Made by a program: the position numbers and the translations under genes
Notes under the pieces: model-generated
The model's database searches: none
The model's input: only the letters and a program-made list of their open reading frames with translations
What the model was told of the DNA's origin: nothing
Origin: JAVXTH01 sp036641395
Lineage (GTDB): Bacteria; Bacillota_I; Bacilli_A; Erysipelotrichales; Erysipelotrichaceae
Reading direction: 5' to 3'
NCBI GenBank assembly: GCA_036641395.1
Contig: JAVWEY010000026.1
Location: forward strand, 1-23,922
Length of the DNA stretch: 23,922 bases
Shown: in pieces, positions 7,472 through 15,932 of the stretch
How positions within the stretch are numbered: the first letter of the stretch is position 1
How the letters are laid out: every line of letters begins with the position of its first letter

Positions 7472-9406
7472 TCACTTAATTTCTAATGCTGTTTTAAATC
7501 CCTCTTCAACAGCATTTAGTGCTCTTCTAGCTTTTAATGCATCACCAATCACATAATGAGGAATCTTATACTTATCGCAGACATTAACTAATTCACTTGT
7601 ATCATTACTATGAGAACCAACTGCCATAACAACACTATCACAGGCAACTAATTCTTCCTTATCATCCTTTTGGACAAGGATGCCATCTTTATTAATTGCT
7701 TTTGATTTCGCATTACACAACATCGTTACATTTTCTTTTGCCAATTTACTCATAACCGCAATTTTTCTTAAACTTCCTAGATCTTTACCAACTGCATCTA
7801 ACATTTCAATTACTGTTACTTTATTACCCTTGCTTACTAAATAATCTGCAACTTCAAGACCAACAAGACCACCACCGATAACACCGACTGTGCCTTTTGC
7901 TTCAACTTTGCCATCTAAGACATCATGAGCTAATAATACATCCTTACAATTACTTCCCTCAAGATGAAGATCAATTGGGCTTGCACCGATTGCCATAACA
8001 ACCGCATCTGGTTTTTCTTTCTCAATCATTGCGGCATCAACTTTCACACCAAAACGCACTTGAACGCCCATATTGCTAACCTGTTGTCCAAATGAAATTG
8101 CTGCATCCTTCATTTCACTCTTACCTGGTGCTTCTCCAGCTGTTAGAAACTGACCACCGAGTTGTGCTTTTTCTTCAAAAATGATTGGCTTATGATTTCT
8201 TTGTTTTAATACTTTGGCACATTCTAGTCCAGCCATTCCGCCTCCGATAATCCAAACATTCTTTGGAGTCGTCGTTGGTTCAATTTTTATTTCACCCTCA
8301 TGTCCTAACATTGGATTTCTTAAACAAGTAATAAATGGACGATTCACTACATCACAAAAACCATCATAACAGCCTTGATTACAACCGATACAATGAACAA
8401 TTTCCTTATCTTTATCCGCTTTTGCTTTGTTACAGAACTCAGGATCAGCAAGTTGTGCACGACCCATAACAATTAAATCTGCTTTATCTTCTTCTAATAT
8501 ATCTTCTGCTTGTTGTGGAGTATTGATTCTTCCAACAGCAATTGTTAACATTCCTGTTTCTTTACGGATTCTTGATGCATTATCGACATTAAAGCCACGT
8601 TCTACATCAATTGGTGGTACTTCATATAAAGAGGCTGCAGTAATAATATTTCCCCTTGATATATCTAAAACATCTACTCCCTCTTGATCCGCAAGTTTAC
8701 AGAATTTGATTACTTCTTCAATTGTTAATCCATTCTCTAAATAATCATCATGAGCATCAATACGCATAAAGATTGGCATATCACTAGGTAAGTTTTCTTT
8801 AATTGCTTTAATACATTCTAATGGAAAACGAGCACGATTCTCAAAACTTCCTCCATATTCATCTTCACGATGATTAAAACCACCACTTAAAAAAGAATGT
8901 GGTAAATAATTATGAGCACAATGAAATTCAATACAGTCATAACCTGCAAGTGCAGCACGTTTTGCTGCTTTACCATAGGATTCAACAATTTCTTTAATTT
9001 CTTCTTTCGTAATACCAGGAACACTAAATGGTCCCATATTCATATCACTTACAACATACATTTTAGCTTTAGGATCCATTGATACAGCAATACTACCTTG
9101 CCATAACTGAATACCTGCTTTTCCTCCATTGTTATGAATTGCATCAACAAGTGCCTTATGTCCTTCAACATACTCATCTTCACTAATTGATACGAAATGA
9201 GCTGGAGCACTTAATGTTTGTACACTGCTTACTTCGACAATGTTTAGTCCACAGCCACCTTTCGCTCTTGCTGCATGGTAATCAATTAAACGCTGCGTTA
9301 CATGGCTTGTTTCATCCGCCATTCGAGTTCCCATTGCTGGCATAACAATACGATTCTTTAATGATAATCCTTTGATTTTTAACGGTGTAAATAAACTTTC
9401 ATACAT
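7472..9406 (-). CDS. 2,4-dienoyl-CoA reductase/BaiH-like Fe-S flavoenzyme (first of pair)
   Basis: This 644-residue enzyme has the same architecture as its neighbour but is clearly divergent. Barrel motifs include HCAHNY (162-167, catalytic-type Tyr167) and DEYGGSFENRARF (182-194). The iron-sulfur cysteines are 339, 342 and 346, with the fourth probably Cys361. That makes the last gap 14 rather than 11, and an extra Cys351 lies between. Rossmann motifs are GGGMAG (388-393) and GGGLVG (511-516). The ATG has AAGGAGG upstream. It is the first gene after the AraC-type regulator and is read in the same direction. Pairs of such enzymes handle stereochemically different double bonds in bile-acid 7-dehydroxylation (BaiCD/BaiH), but no other bai gene is present, so that role is only an analogy. 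Confidence 0.92.
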   Translation of the reverse strand: MYESLFTPLKIKGLSLKNRIVMPAMGTRMADETSHVTQRLIDYHAARAKGGCGLNIVEVSSVQTLSAPAHFVSISEDEYVEGHKALVDAIHNNGGKAGIQLWQGSIAVSMDPKAKMYVVSDMNMGPFSVPGITKEEIKEIVESYGKAAKRAALAGYDCIEFHCAHNYLPHSFLSGGFNHREDEYGGSFENRARFPLECIKAIKENLPSDMPIFMRIDAHDDYLENGLTIEEVIKFCKLADQEGVDVLDISRGNIITAASLYEVPPIDVERGFNVDNASRIRKETGMLTIAVGRINTPQQAEDILEEDKADLIVMGRAQLADPEFCNKAKADKDKEIVHCIGCNQGCYDGFCDVVNRPFITCLRNPMLGHEGEIKIEPTTTPKNVWIIGGGMAGLECAKVLKQRNHKPIIFEEKAQLGGQFLTAGEAPGKSEMKDAAISFGQQVSNMGVQVRFGVKVDAAMIEKEKPDAVVMAIGASPIDLHLEGSNCKDVLLAHDVLDGKVEAKGTVGVIGGGLVGLEVADYLVSKGNKVTVIEMLDAVGKDLGSLRKIAVMSKLAKENVTMLCNAKSKAINKDGILVQKDDKEELVACDSVVMAVGSHSNDTSELVNVCDKYKIPHYVIGDALKARRALNAVEEGFKTALEIK

Positions 9407-9437
9407 AAAATAATGCCTCCTTTTCTAATATAAACAT

Positions 9438-9472
9438 ATTATAACGCTTACATTTTTAGAGTTATATTCAAA
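9438..9472 (-). promoter_or_regulatory. Probable activator-dependent promoter of the flavoenzyme pair
   Basis: A perfect minus-strand TATAAT lies at 9438-9443, about 20 bases upstream of the AAGGAGG site. No acceptable -35 box exists at 16-18 bases. The short direct repeat TTGATAT/TTGAATAT lies just upstream (about 9464-9478). A missing -35 plus nearby direct repeats fits activation by the adjacent AraC-type protein; this is inference. Confidence 0.45.
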
Positions 9473-9493
9473 TATCAAAGTTTTATTATCATT

Positions 9494-10684
9494 TTATAGA
9501 AAACTGTTTCGATACTCACTAGCTGTTTGATGTGTATATTGTTTCATTTTACGTTGAAATGTCGCAATCGAATCAAAACCACATTTAATCGAAATACTAG
9601 TAACACTCTCGCTACTTGCTCTTAAAAAACTTTGAGCATAAGCAATTCTTGTTTCTTCAATTATTTCAATTACGCTACGATGAAATAACTGTTCAAACAT
9701 ACTATTTAAGGAATATTCTTTCAATTGAAATTCATTCGCAATAATTTCACTATCCAATGTTTCATTATAATGTAGATGAATGAACTGTAAAACTTGAAGG
9801 ATTAAACTAGATTGATTGATTACTAATTCTTTCTTCTCAATATAAGTAGATTGATACTCTCTTGGAGTCATATTTGTAAATACTCTAAACACTCGATAAA
9901 AACGAGCAATTGAACTATAATTTAATAAATCACATATATAAGGAATTGTTAATTCTGAATAATGAAGTAAAGCACAAGCGTTCATTATCTTCCCAAACTG
10001 TTGTAATTGAAAAAAGGTATAACCACAGGCTTCTTTTATCTTTTGATTTACATAAGCACTTGTTAAGTTTAACTCTTTTGCCATATCATCTAAACTAACA
10101 TCTTGTCCAGTAGCTAAAATTGTTTTTAAAACAATATTCCAAACACTAATACTTTGATCCTTTTGAACAATTGCTTCAAAAGCAAAACGGCAATGATAAC
10201 TATGCAAAGATAGTGTTTGATACGTAATAATATTTAATGAATTAAAACGTTTATCTTTTTTTTCATTTATAATATCTTCAATAATATGTTCAATTATATT
10301 TTGATTCGATAAATCAAGTTGAACGATTGCCTTGGTGTCATACATAAGTGATGCATTGGCATGTTGTGGATGTTTTTCCCAACACATATACATAAATAAG
10401 CCAATATAAAATTCAATACAAACAATCGTTAATGGTATTTTGATATCATGAAAATGATAAAAATGATGCATATATAAACATAAGAAAGCACCTTTTTTAA
10501 CTGGATGATCCACTCCATTAATCATAATCGATGCATCACCTGCAAAGACATAAATGAGAATAACTCGTTCATGAATAAATTGTTTTGTATCTTGATCAAT
10601 ATTCATCTTCGTTATAATTATATCTTGCTCTCGAAGATTTTGATGATGATCAATACCGGTATACCAATCGTCTTGTTGTTTCAT
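9494..10684 (-). CDS. AraC-family regulator with two DNA-binding domains
   Basis: This 396-residue protein has a cupin-like sensory N-terminus (about 30-100), a helical linker, then two AraC-type double helix-turn-helix units. The first unit is at about 185-281, with VSLDDMAKELNLTSAYVNQKIKE and ending TPREYQST. The second is at about 292-394, with SIKCGFDSIATFQRKMKQY and ending TASEYRNSFL. Most AraC proteins are about 280-300 residues with one such unit. The second unit keeps the strongest C-terminal signature, and the first has a good N-terminal HTH. The ATG follows AAGGGGTGAT. It sits directly upstream of the two flavoenzymes on the same strand (87-base gap), so it most likely controls them in response to their substrate. 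Confidence 0.88.
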   Translation of the reverse strand: MKQQDDWYTGIDHHQNLREQDIIITKMNIDQDTKQFIHERVILIYVFAGDASIMINGVDHPVKKGAFLCLYMHHFYHFHDIKIPLTIVCIEFYIGLFMYMCWEKHPQHANASLMYDTKAIVQLDLSNQNIIEHIIEDIINEKKDKRFNSLNIITYQTLSLHSYHCRFAFEAIVQKDQSISVWNIVLKTILATGQDVSLDDMAKELNLTSAYVNQKIKEACGYTFFQLQQFGKIMNACALLHYSELTIPYICDLLNYSSIARFYRVFRVFTNMTPREYQSTYIEKKELVINQSSLILQVLQFIHLHYNETLDSEIIANEFQLKEYSLNSMFEQLFHRSVIEIIEETRIAYAQSFLRASSESVTSISIKCGFDSIATFQRKMKQYTHQTASEYRNSFL

Positions 10685-10799
10685 CTAATCACCCCTTATA
10701 TTATAATCAAATAACGCCTTGATTGCTAGATTAGATTGAGCATTAGATGGAACATAACTAGGTAAATATGTTATTATATGGAAAAAAGTGAGGTTAATT

Positions 10800-11435
10800 A
10801 TGTTTGAAATTAAAAATTTAAAATTTAAAGATATATTAAAGATTGATCATTTAATTATGGATCGTTCAATAACGTGTTTAGTTGGAACAAGTGGTAGTGG
10901 TAAAACAACATTACTGAAAATGTTAAATCGTTTATATGATGCAGAACAAGGAGAAATATTTTATAATCATAAAAACATTAAAGATATAAGTCCGATTCAA
11001 TTACGTCGACAAGTTATTATGTTAGGACAAACACCAATTATTTATCCAGGTACGATTGAAGATAATCTACAAATTGGTCTAATTTTTAGTGAGAAAAAAT
11101 TAGCCGATAAAGAAACATTAAAAAGATATTTAGAAAAAGTAAATTTAGACAAAGAATTAGAAGATTCATGTAGTAAATTATCTGGTGGTGAAAAGCAACG
11201 TTTGTGCTTAGCTAGAGTTATGCTGATGAATGGTGATGTCTATTTATTAGATGAACCAAGTTCTTCCTTAGATAAAGAAACAGAACTCTTTATGATTCAA
11301 AATCTCATTGAATTTGTATTAGAAAAGAATAAAACATTAATCATGGTTACCCATTCAAGTGAAATTGCGAATGCTTATCCAAATAGTATTATGAAACTGA
11401 TTCAAGGAACTTGTGAGGGATATGAACATGAATAA
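10800..11435 (+). CDS. fetA: ABC ATPase, FetA (YbbL)-like
   Basis: This 211-residue compact ATPase has Walker A GTSGSGKTT (29-37), Q-loop MLGQTP (Gln77), signature LSGGEKQR (127-134), Walker B VYLLDEP (147-153) and switch His185 in VTHSS. The short length and the UPF0014-type partner gene identify it as the FetA type. FetAB exports iron and protects against iron and oxidative stress in E. coli. A GTG at 10788 opens the frame, but the GTGAGG there is the ribosome site for the ATG at 10800, which I use. It overlaps the permease gene by 8 bases and is divergent from the AraC-type gene across about 115 bases. Confidence 0.86.
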   Translation: MFEIKNLKFKDILKIDHLIMDRSITCLVGTSGSGKTTLLKMLNRLYDAEQGEIFYNHKNIKDISPIQLRRQVIMLGQTPIIYPGTIEDNLQIGLIFSEKKLADKETLKRYLEKVNLDKELEDSCSKLSGGEKQRLCLARVMLMNGDVYLLDEPSSSLDKETELFMIQNLIEFVLEKNKTLIMVTHSSEIANAYPNSIMKLIQGTCEGYEHE

Positions 11436-12207
11436 TTCTGTGATGGACTTATCAATTTTTAATTTAATGATTGCTTACATCTTTGTTTTATTATTATTAG
11501 TGATCTTTAAAACAAGAGGAATTCATCGTGAAAGAATGATTTTAATTGCTACGATGCGGATGAGCATTCAATTAACCATTATGGGTTATATCTTGATGTA
11601 TGTCTTTAAACACCCAAGTTGGTGGTTAACCTTAATCATGCTGAGTGTCATGTTATCCTTTGCGATGTATAACGCAATCAAAAGAGTTAAAATTCCATTA
11701 CCAAAAGAATTAAAAAAAATCGTAGTCCTTTCAATGAGCATTGGTTTCATTTGCACCGTCGTTATTTTTATGATTGCCGTATTAAAAGTAAAGCCATTTT
11801 ATAATCCACAATATGTAATTCCTATCTCTGGCATGATTATCGGTAATGCGATGACCGGTATTGCACTGGGTGCTAATCGTCTCAGCAGCAATATGTTAGA
11901 TCATCGTGAAGCAATTGAAAATTCTTTAATGTTAGGTGCTTCCATAAAAATGGCTTGTCATCGTGATGTGAATGATGCTTTTGATAGTGCAATTCTTCCT
12001 ACCATGAATAATATGTTAACGATGGGTATTGTCTCATTGCCCGGTATGATGACAGGACAAATACTATCTGGAACTTTTCCACTTACTGCAATCAAATATC
12101 AAATTGGTATCATGCTAGCAATACTTGGTTGTACTGCAATCACGGTCGTTATCTTTGTTGTTTTAGGCTATAAAACATATTTCAATGCAAGTAGTGCTTT
12201 AAAATAG
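11428..12207 (+). CDS. fetB: FetB (YbbM, UPF0014)-like membrane subunit
   Basis: This 259-residue integral membrane protein has about seven hydrophobic segments. UPF0014 family motifs are visible: TRGIHRERMILIATMRMSIQL, VIPISGMIIGNAMTGIALGANRL and the cytoplasmic coupling segment AFDSAILPTMNNMLTMGIVSLPGMMTGQIL (only key parts quoted). The ATG at 11428 is favoured over the GTG at 11413 and the ATG at 11422 because GTGAGGG sits 8 bases before it. It overlaps FetA by 8 bases. Together they would form an iron (or related metal) exporter. Metal choice is taken from the family and not from this sequence. Confidence 0.86.
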   Translation: MNNSVMDLSIFNLMIAYIFVLLLLVIFKTRGIHRERMILIATMRMSIQLTIMGYILMYVFKHPSWWLTLIMLSVMLSFAMYNAIKRVKIPLPKELKKIVVLSMSIGFICTVVIFMIAVLKVKPFYNPQYVIPISGMIIGNAMTGIALGANRLSSNMLDHREAIENSLMLGASIKMACHRDVNDAFDSAILPTMNNMLTMGIVSLPGMMTGQILSGTFPLTAIKYQIGIMLAILGCTAITVVIFVVLGYKTYFNASSALK

Positions 12208-12269
12208 GCAGACATTTTTAATCATGTGAAAATTTCTCGATAATCCAACATAATATAACGTCATTTATA

Positions 12270-12278
12270 TGTTATACT
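12270..12278 (+). promoter_or_regulatory. Extended -10 promoter of the aminomutase-family gene
   Basis: TG-T-TATACT matches the extended -10 consensus with one change and lies about 17 bases before the AGGAGGAA ribosome site. No clear -35 is seen. A 6-bp inverted repeat AACATA/TATGTT (12247-12273) partly overlaps it. Confidence 0.5.
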
Positions 12279-12307
12279 GTGCTGTAAACAAAACAGGAGG
12301 AATTCAT

Positions 12308-13399
12308 ATGACATGGCAAGAAATGCTTAAAAATAATGTAACAACAGCAGATGAAGTAAAAGATTTACTACATTTAAGTGATGATGATGTTAAGAAGTTA
12401 GATCTTATTCTAGAAAAATTTCCAATGTCGGTTACCCAATATTATCTGTCTTTAATTGATCCTAGTGATCCTAGTGATCCAATCCGTAAGTTATGTATTC
12501 CCTCAATTTCTGAAACTGATTTAAGTGGAAATTTTGATACAAGTGGAGAAGCAAGTAATACCATTATTGCGGGGATGCAACATAAATACAAACAAACTGC
12601 TTTAATTCTATCAACTTCACGTTGTGCAAGTTATTGTCGACACTGTTTCCGTAAACGTTTAGTTGGGTTAAGTGATAATGAAATCATGAAACATTTTGAT
12701 GAAATGAGTGAATATATTAAACAACATAAAGAAATAACCAATGTTTTAATTTCAGGTGGTGATTCTTTTGTGAATAATAATCAAGTCATCGAACAATACT
12801 TGAAAACTTTCTGCGATATTGATCATCTAGATCTTATTCGCTTTGGTACGCGAACTCCCGTATTTCTTCCTCAAAGAATTAGTGAAGATCAAGAACTTCT
12901 TGATATTCTAGAGTTCTATAATAAAAAGAAACAGATTTATATTGTAACCCATTTTAATCATGAAAGAGAGATTACTCCAGAAGCAATTAAAGCCGTCCAA
13001 GCCTTAATGAGAATTGGTATTCCAGTTAAGAATCAAACGGTATTATTAAAAGGAATCAATGATGATCCGATTGTATTAAGTAACTTATTAAAGAGTTTAA
13101 CTAGAATTGGTGTTATACCCTACTACATCTTCCAGTGTCGTCCGGTGACAGGTGTTAAAGCACAGTTTCAAGTAGCCATTGAAACAGCTTATGATATCAT
13201 TGAAAAATGTAAGAACCTTCAAAATGGCCAAGGTAAATGTTTTAAATATTGTATGTCACATGAAACAGGCAAAATTGAAATTGTCGGAAAACTTGAAAAT
13301 GGTGAAATGATATTTAAATACAACCAAGCTAAATATGAAAAAGATGAAGGTCGAATCTTCACAAAAAAACTAACTAAAGATCAAGCATGGTTAGACTAA
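12308..13399 (+). CDS. KamA-family radical SAM aminomutase with altered substrate pocket
   Basis: This 363-residue radical SAM/PLP protein related to lysine 2,3-aminomutase interconverts alpha- and beta-amino acids in characterised members. The cluster motif is C106-x3-C110-x2-C113, followed by Arg115, which aligns with the carboxylate-binding Arg134 of the Clostridium subterminale enzyme. Lys322 in HETGKIE aligns with the PLP lysine (Lys337). The residue 44 positions earlier, Asp293 in that enzyme, is Arg278 here, and Asp330 is Cys315. The two lysine-recognising acids are thus absent and lysine is unlikely as substrate. ATG 12308 follows AGGAGGAA and is preferred over an upstream in-frame start at 12269. 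It is monocistronic, with a terminator directly after. Confidence 0.88.
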   Translation: MTWQEMLKNNVTTADEVKDLLHLSDDDVKKLDLILEKFPMSVTQYYLSLIDPSDPSDPIRKLCIPSISETDLSGNFDTSGEASNTIIAGMQHKYKQTALILSTSRCASYCRHCFRKRLVGLSDNEIMKHFDEMSEYIKQHKEITNVLISGGDSFVNNNQVIEQYLKTFCDIDHLDLIRFGTRTPVFLPQRISEDQELLDILEFYNKKKQIYIVTHFNHEREITPEAIKAVQALMRIGIPVKNQTVLLKGINDDPIVLSNLLKSLTRIGVIPYYIFQCRPVTGVKAQFQVAIETAYDIIEKCKNLQNGQGKCFKYCMSHETGKIEIVGKLENGEMIFKYNQAKYEKDEGRIFTKKLTKDQAWLD

Positions 13400-13400
13400 G

Positions 13401-13432
13401 AAAAAGAAATGGGTTTTATTCCATTTCTTTTT
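13401..13432. terminator. Bidirectional terminator shared by convergent genes
   Basis: AAAAAGAAATGG (13401-13412) pairs perfectly with CCATTTCTTTTT (13421-13432) around an 8-base loop. The T-rich right arm serves the plus strand, and the complementary arm gives a U-run for the minus strand. The stem reaches into the stop codon of the HD-GYP gene. Confidence 0.88.
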
Positions 13433-15932
13433 AATTTACTTTTGGTACTACAATTTGTCCATTTTCAATTAATTCAACAAATAAATTTGCTAGTTTAGGA
13501 TCAAATTGCGTATTAGCCCCTCGTTTTATTTCTTCTATTACAATCGGTAAAGGAATTGGATCACGATAACTTCGTTTTGTTGTCATTGCATCAAATGTAT
13601 CGGCAACACCAATGCATCTTGCGGCAATTGGATTTTCTTCCCTCTTCAATCCGCGTGGATAACCTAAACCATCCCAGCGTTCATGATGACCTAAAACAGC
13701 CGGAATTAAATAATCTAGACTAGGTAAATGACGAATGATTGAAATTGAATTCTCAACATGTGATTTTACGATTGTATATTCTTCTTCTGTTAAGTTACCT
13801 GGTTTATTTAAGATATCTTCAGGAATTCCTATCTTACCAATATCATGTAACAAAGCAGCTTCCTTAATTAACTCAACATGTTCTCGATTCAAACCAAGCG
13901 CTTTCGCTAAGATAGAGGCATACTGAGCAACGTTTGTCGAATGGTGGAAGGTATAATGATCCTTTACATCAATCGCTGCGGTAAGAGCCGATATCGTCGG
14001 TTCATATTGTGCATAAACGTCATTATTAAACTCATTAGGTTGATTATCTTGAAGAATAATTTCTTCCATCGTATATACATTGATTCGATTCTTACCATGT
14101 TGTTTCGCATTAAATACCGCCATTTCAGTATTACTCACAAGTTCTTGCATTGAACTTGCTGCGTATGGATATATACATAAACCGATACTCATTGTAATAT
14201 CTTTCTTCCAATCTGAACTATCTAATTGATTTTGTGTATGTATTTGATTCAGAATTAAATTCATCTTCCGTTTAACACTCATAATATCACTATCCACAAA
14301 AACAATTGAAAACTCTTTTCCTCCATAACGTGCAATCAATGTTTGATTATCAACTAAAGAAGACTTTATAATCTTCGCAATATTTCTTAATGCGATATCA
14401 CCTTGATTTCTTCCATATAACTCATTATATAAAGAAAAATCATCAATATTCATAATTGCTAGTATCACCGATTCTGGTTTTTTATTAAATACTTTTTCCA
14501 TTTCAGTAAAGAAAAATTCTCGATTCAATAATTCAGTTAAATGATCCGTACTTGCTTTTTCATATATCTTTTTATATAAATTTGCATTCTTAATCGCTAG
14601 TGCACTAATACTTGCGATACTATCTAAAAACGTCAATTCATATAAAGAATAGTTCTTATTTCTACCACTTAACATAATAATTCCAATCAAATTGTTTTCT
14701 GATAATAAAGGAACCAAACAATCTACTTTCATTTGATCAAATACTTCTTTTTCCTTTTTCCACATTGATTTATATAATATATTACGTTCGAATTCTTTCA
14801 TTGTAATCGTTTTTTTATTCTGTATTAAAAACGCTATACAAGGATTATCAACCGCAATTGAAAAACTTTGATCCTGTAAGGCAAAGGAAGAATAAATTGA
14901 TTGAAAACTTTTATTTAATTCATTCTTTAAACAAATTGTAATTGACTGTACTTGTACATCTTCACTTACGACCCCAATTAACTCTTTACAAACTTGTTCT
15001 AAGTCCAAATAACTAGCAATATGAGCGCTATAGTTTCTTAGTATAATTGCCTTTCTTTGCTCATCCTTCGCAAAGATTAAATCGATGAAGTATTTTAAAG
15101 TAAAGAATACAATACAAATAAAGAAAGAAAATACAACAACTACCATGGTAATGATATAGTTTGCCAGAGAAGGAAAGAGATTTTTAAATAACTGTTCCAT
15201 CGGGCTAATAAAATTAATCGAGAAGAACATTATAATTAGCCCAGTTAAAATATAAGTGGAACCTCTTGATAATACCATTGTCATCTTTATTAAACGACGT
15301 TTATATAAAGTATAAAACAAACATATCGCATTGAAAATTCCACACATAGTATCGATTGGATACTTTCCAATTGCAGGTATCGTTGACAATAAGGTACCTA
15401 AAGTAAGTACTAAAATACCTGATATAATTGGATAATAATCAGTTGCATTACGCTCTTTTGTTTTAATACTTTGAAATATTTTTTTAAGAATGCAACCTGC
15501 CACTAAAATAACATAAATGATGGGAACAATCATTGATAAATTTGTACTATATACAAATCTAGCATAACCATCCGTATTTATAATTTGTGGATTACTTAAT
15601 AAATTATCATTGAATAGTAAAAAACTACTTAAAATAAATAAGCCAAAAAAGATATTTAGTTGAAGTTTCCCTCGATTATTTAAAAATTCACTAATGAAAC
15701 TATAATACAATAAAGGGATGCCAAACATTCCAAAGATACTTGCCTTACACCAAAAGATAACGCCAGGATACGCACTAGCTCTCATCATGGCAGAGCCAAC
15801 CGTCCAAATTAAGAAGAAAAAGATCATTGTCATAAAAACATGAAGCATTTTATTCTTCTTAGCGGCGGTTAACGCTAAGAATAGGATCGCATAGAAAAAG
15901 GAAGCAATAAGTGGTACGATAATTGATTGCAT
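13431..15932 (-). CDS. Membrane GAF, degenerate GGDEF and HD-GYP protein
   Basis: This 833-residue signalling protein has about eight N-terminal membrane segments (1-285, 7TM-sensor-like), a GAF-like region (about 300-450), a GGDEF domain (about 460-622) and an HD-GYP domain (about 640-833). HD-GYP residues are intact: His663/664, H696-D697, His725, H749-H750, Asp754 and GYP 757-759. Cyclic-di-GMP hydrolysis is therefore expected. In the GGDEF domain the signature is GGKEF (537-541) and the usual first metal Asp of the D-x-D-x-F motif is Asn495, so cyclase activity is unlikely. It may bind GTP or act as a regulatory module. Its ATG abuts the stop of the GH3-like gene with no base between; AAGGAGGG lies upstream. 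It is the last gene of a three-gene operon. Confidence 0.9.
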   Translation of the reverse strand: MQSIIVPLIASFFYAILFLALTAAKKNKMLHVFMTMIFFFLIWTVGSAMMRASAYPGVIFWCKASIFGMFGIPLLYYSFISEFLNNRGKLQLNIFFGLFILSSFLLFNDNLLSNPQIINTDGYARFVYSTNLSMIVPIIYVILVAGCILKKIFQSIKTKERNATDYYPIISGILVLTLGTLLSTIPAIGKYPIDTMCGIFNAICLFYTLYKRRLIKMTMVLSRGSTYILTGLIIMFFSINFISPMEQLFKNLFPSLANYIITMVVVVFSFFICIVFFTLKYFIDLIFAKDEQRKAIILRNYSAHIASYLDLEQVCKELIGVVSEDVQVQSITICLKNELNKSFQSIYSSFALQDQSFSIAVDNPCIAFLIQNKKTITMKEFERNILYKSMWKKEKEVFDQMKVDCLVPLLSENNLIGIIMLSGRNKNYSLYELTFLDSIASISALAIKNANLYKKIYEKASTDHLTELLNREFFFTEMEKVFNKKPESVILAIMNIDDFSLYNELYGRNQGDIALRNIAKIIKSSLVDNQTLIARYGGKEFSIVFVDSDIMSVKRKMNLILNQIHTQNQLDSSDWKKDITMSIGLCIYPYAASSMQELVSNTEMAVFNAKQHGKNRINVYTMEEIILQDNQPNEFNNDVYAQYEPTISALTAAIDVKDHYTFHHSTNVAQYASILAKALGLNREHVELIKEAALLHDIGKIGIPEDILNKPGNLTEEEYTIVKSHVENSISIIRHLPSLDYLIPAVLGHHERWDGLGYPRGLKREENPIAARCIGVADTFDAMTTKRSYRDPIPLPIVIEEIKRGANTQFDPKLANLFVELIENGQIVVPKVN

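Noticed and set aside
5526..9406. Assignment of the two flavoenzymes as baiCD and baiH
   Set aside because: Architecture fits, but there are no other bai genes, and the same architecture occurs in FadH and aryl-acrylate reductases.
12458..12480. Nine-base tandem repeat GATCCTAGT in the aminomutase gene, possible phase variation
   Set aside because: It is in frame, only 2.6 copies, and encodes DPSDPSDP, a proline-rich segment that the KamA family commonly has just before the core.
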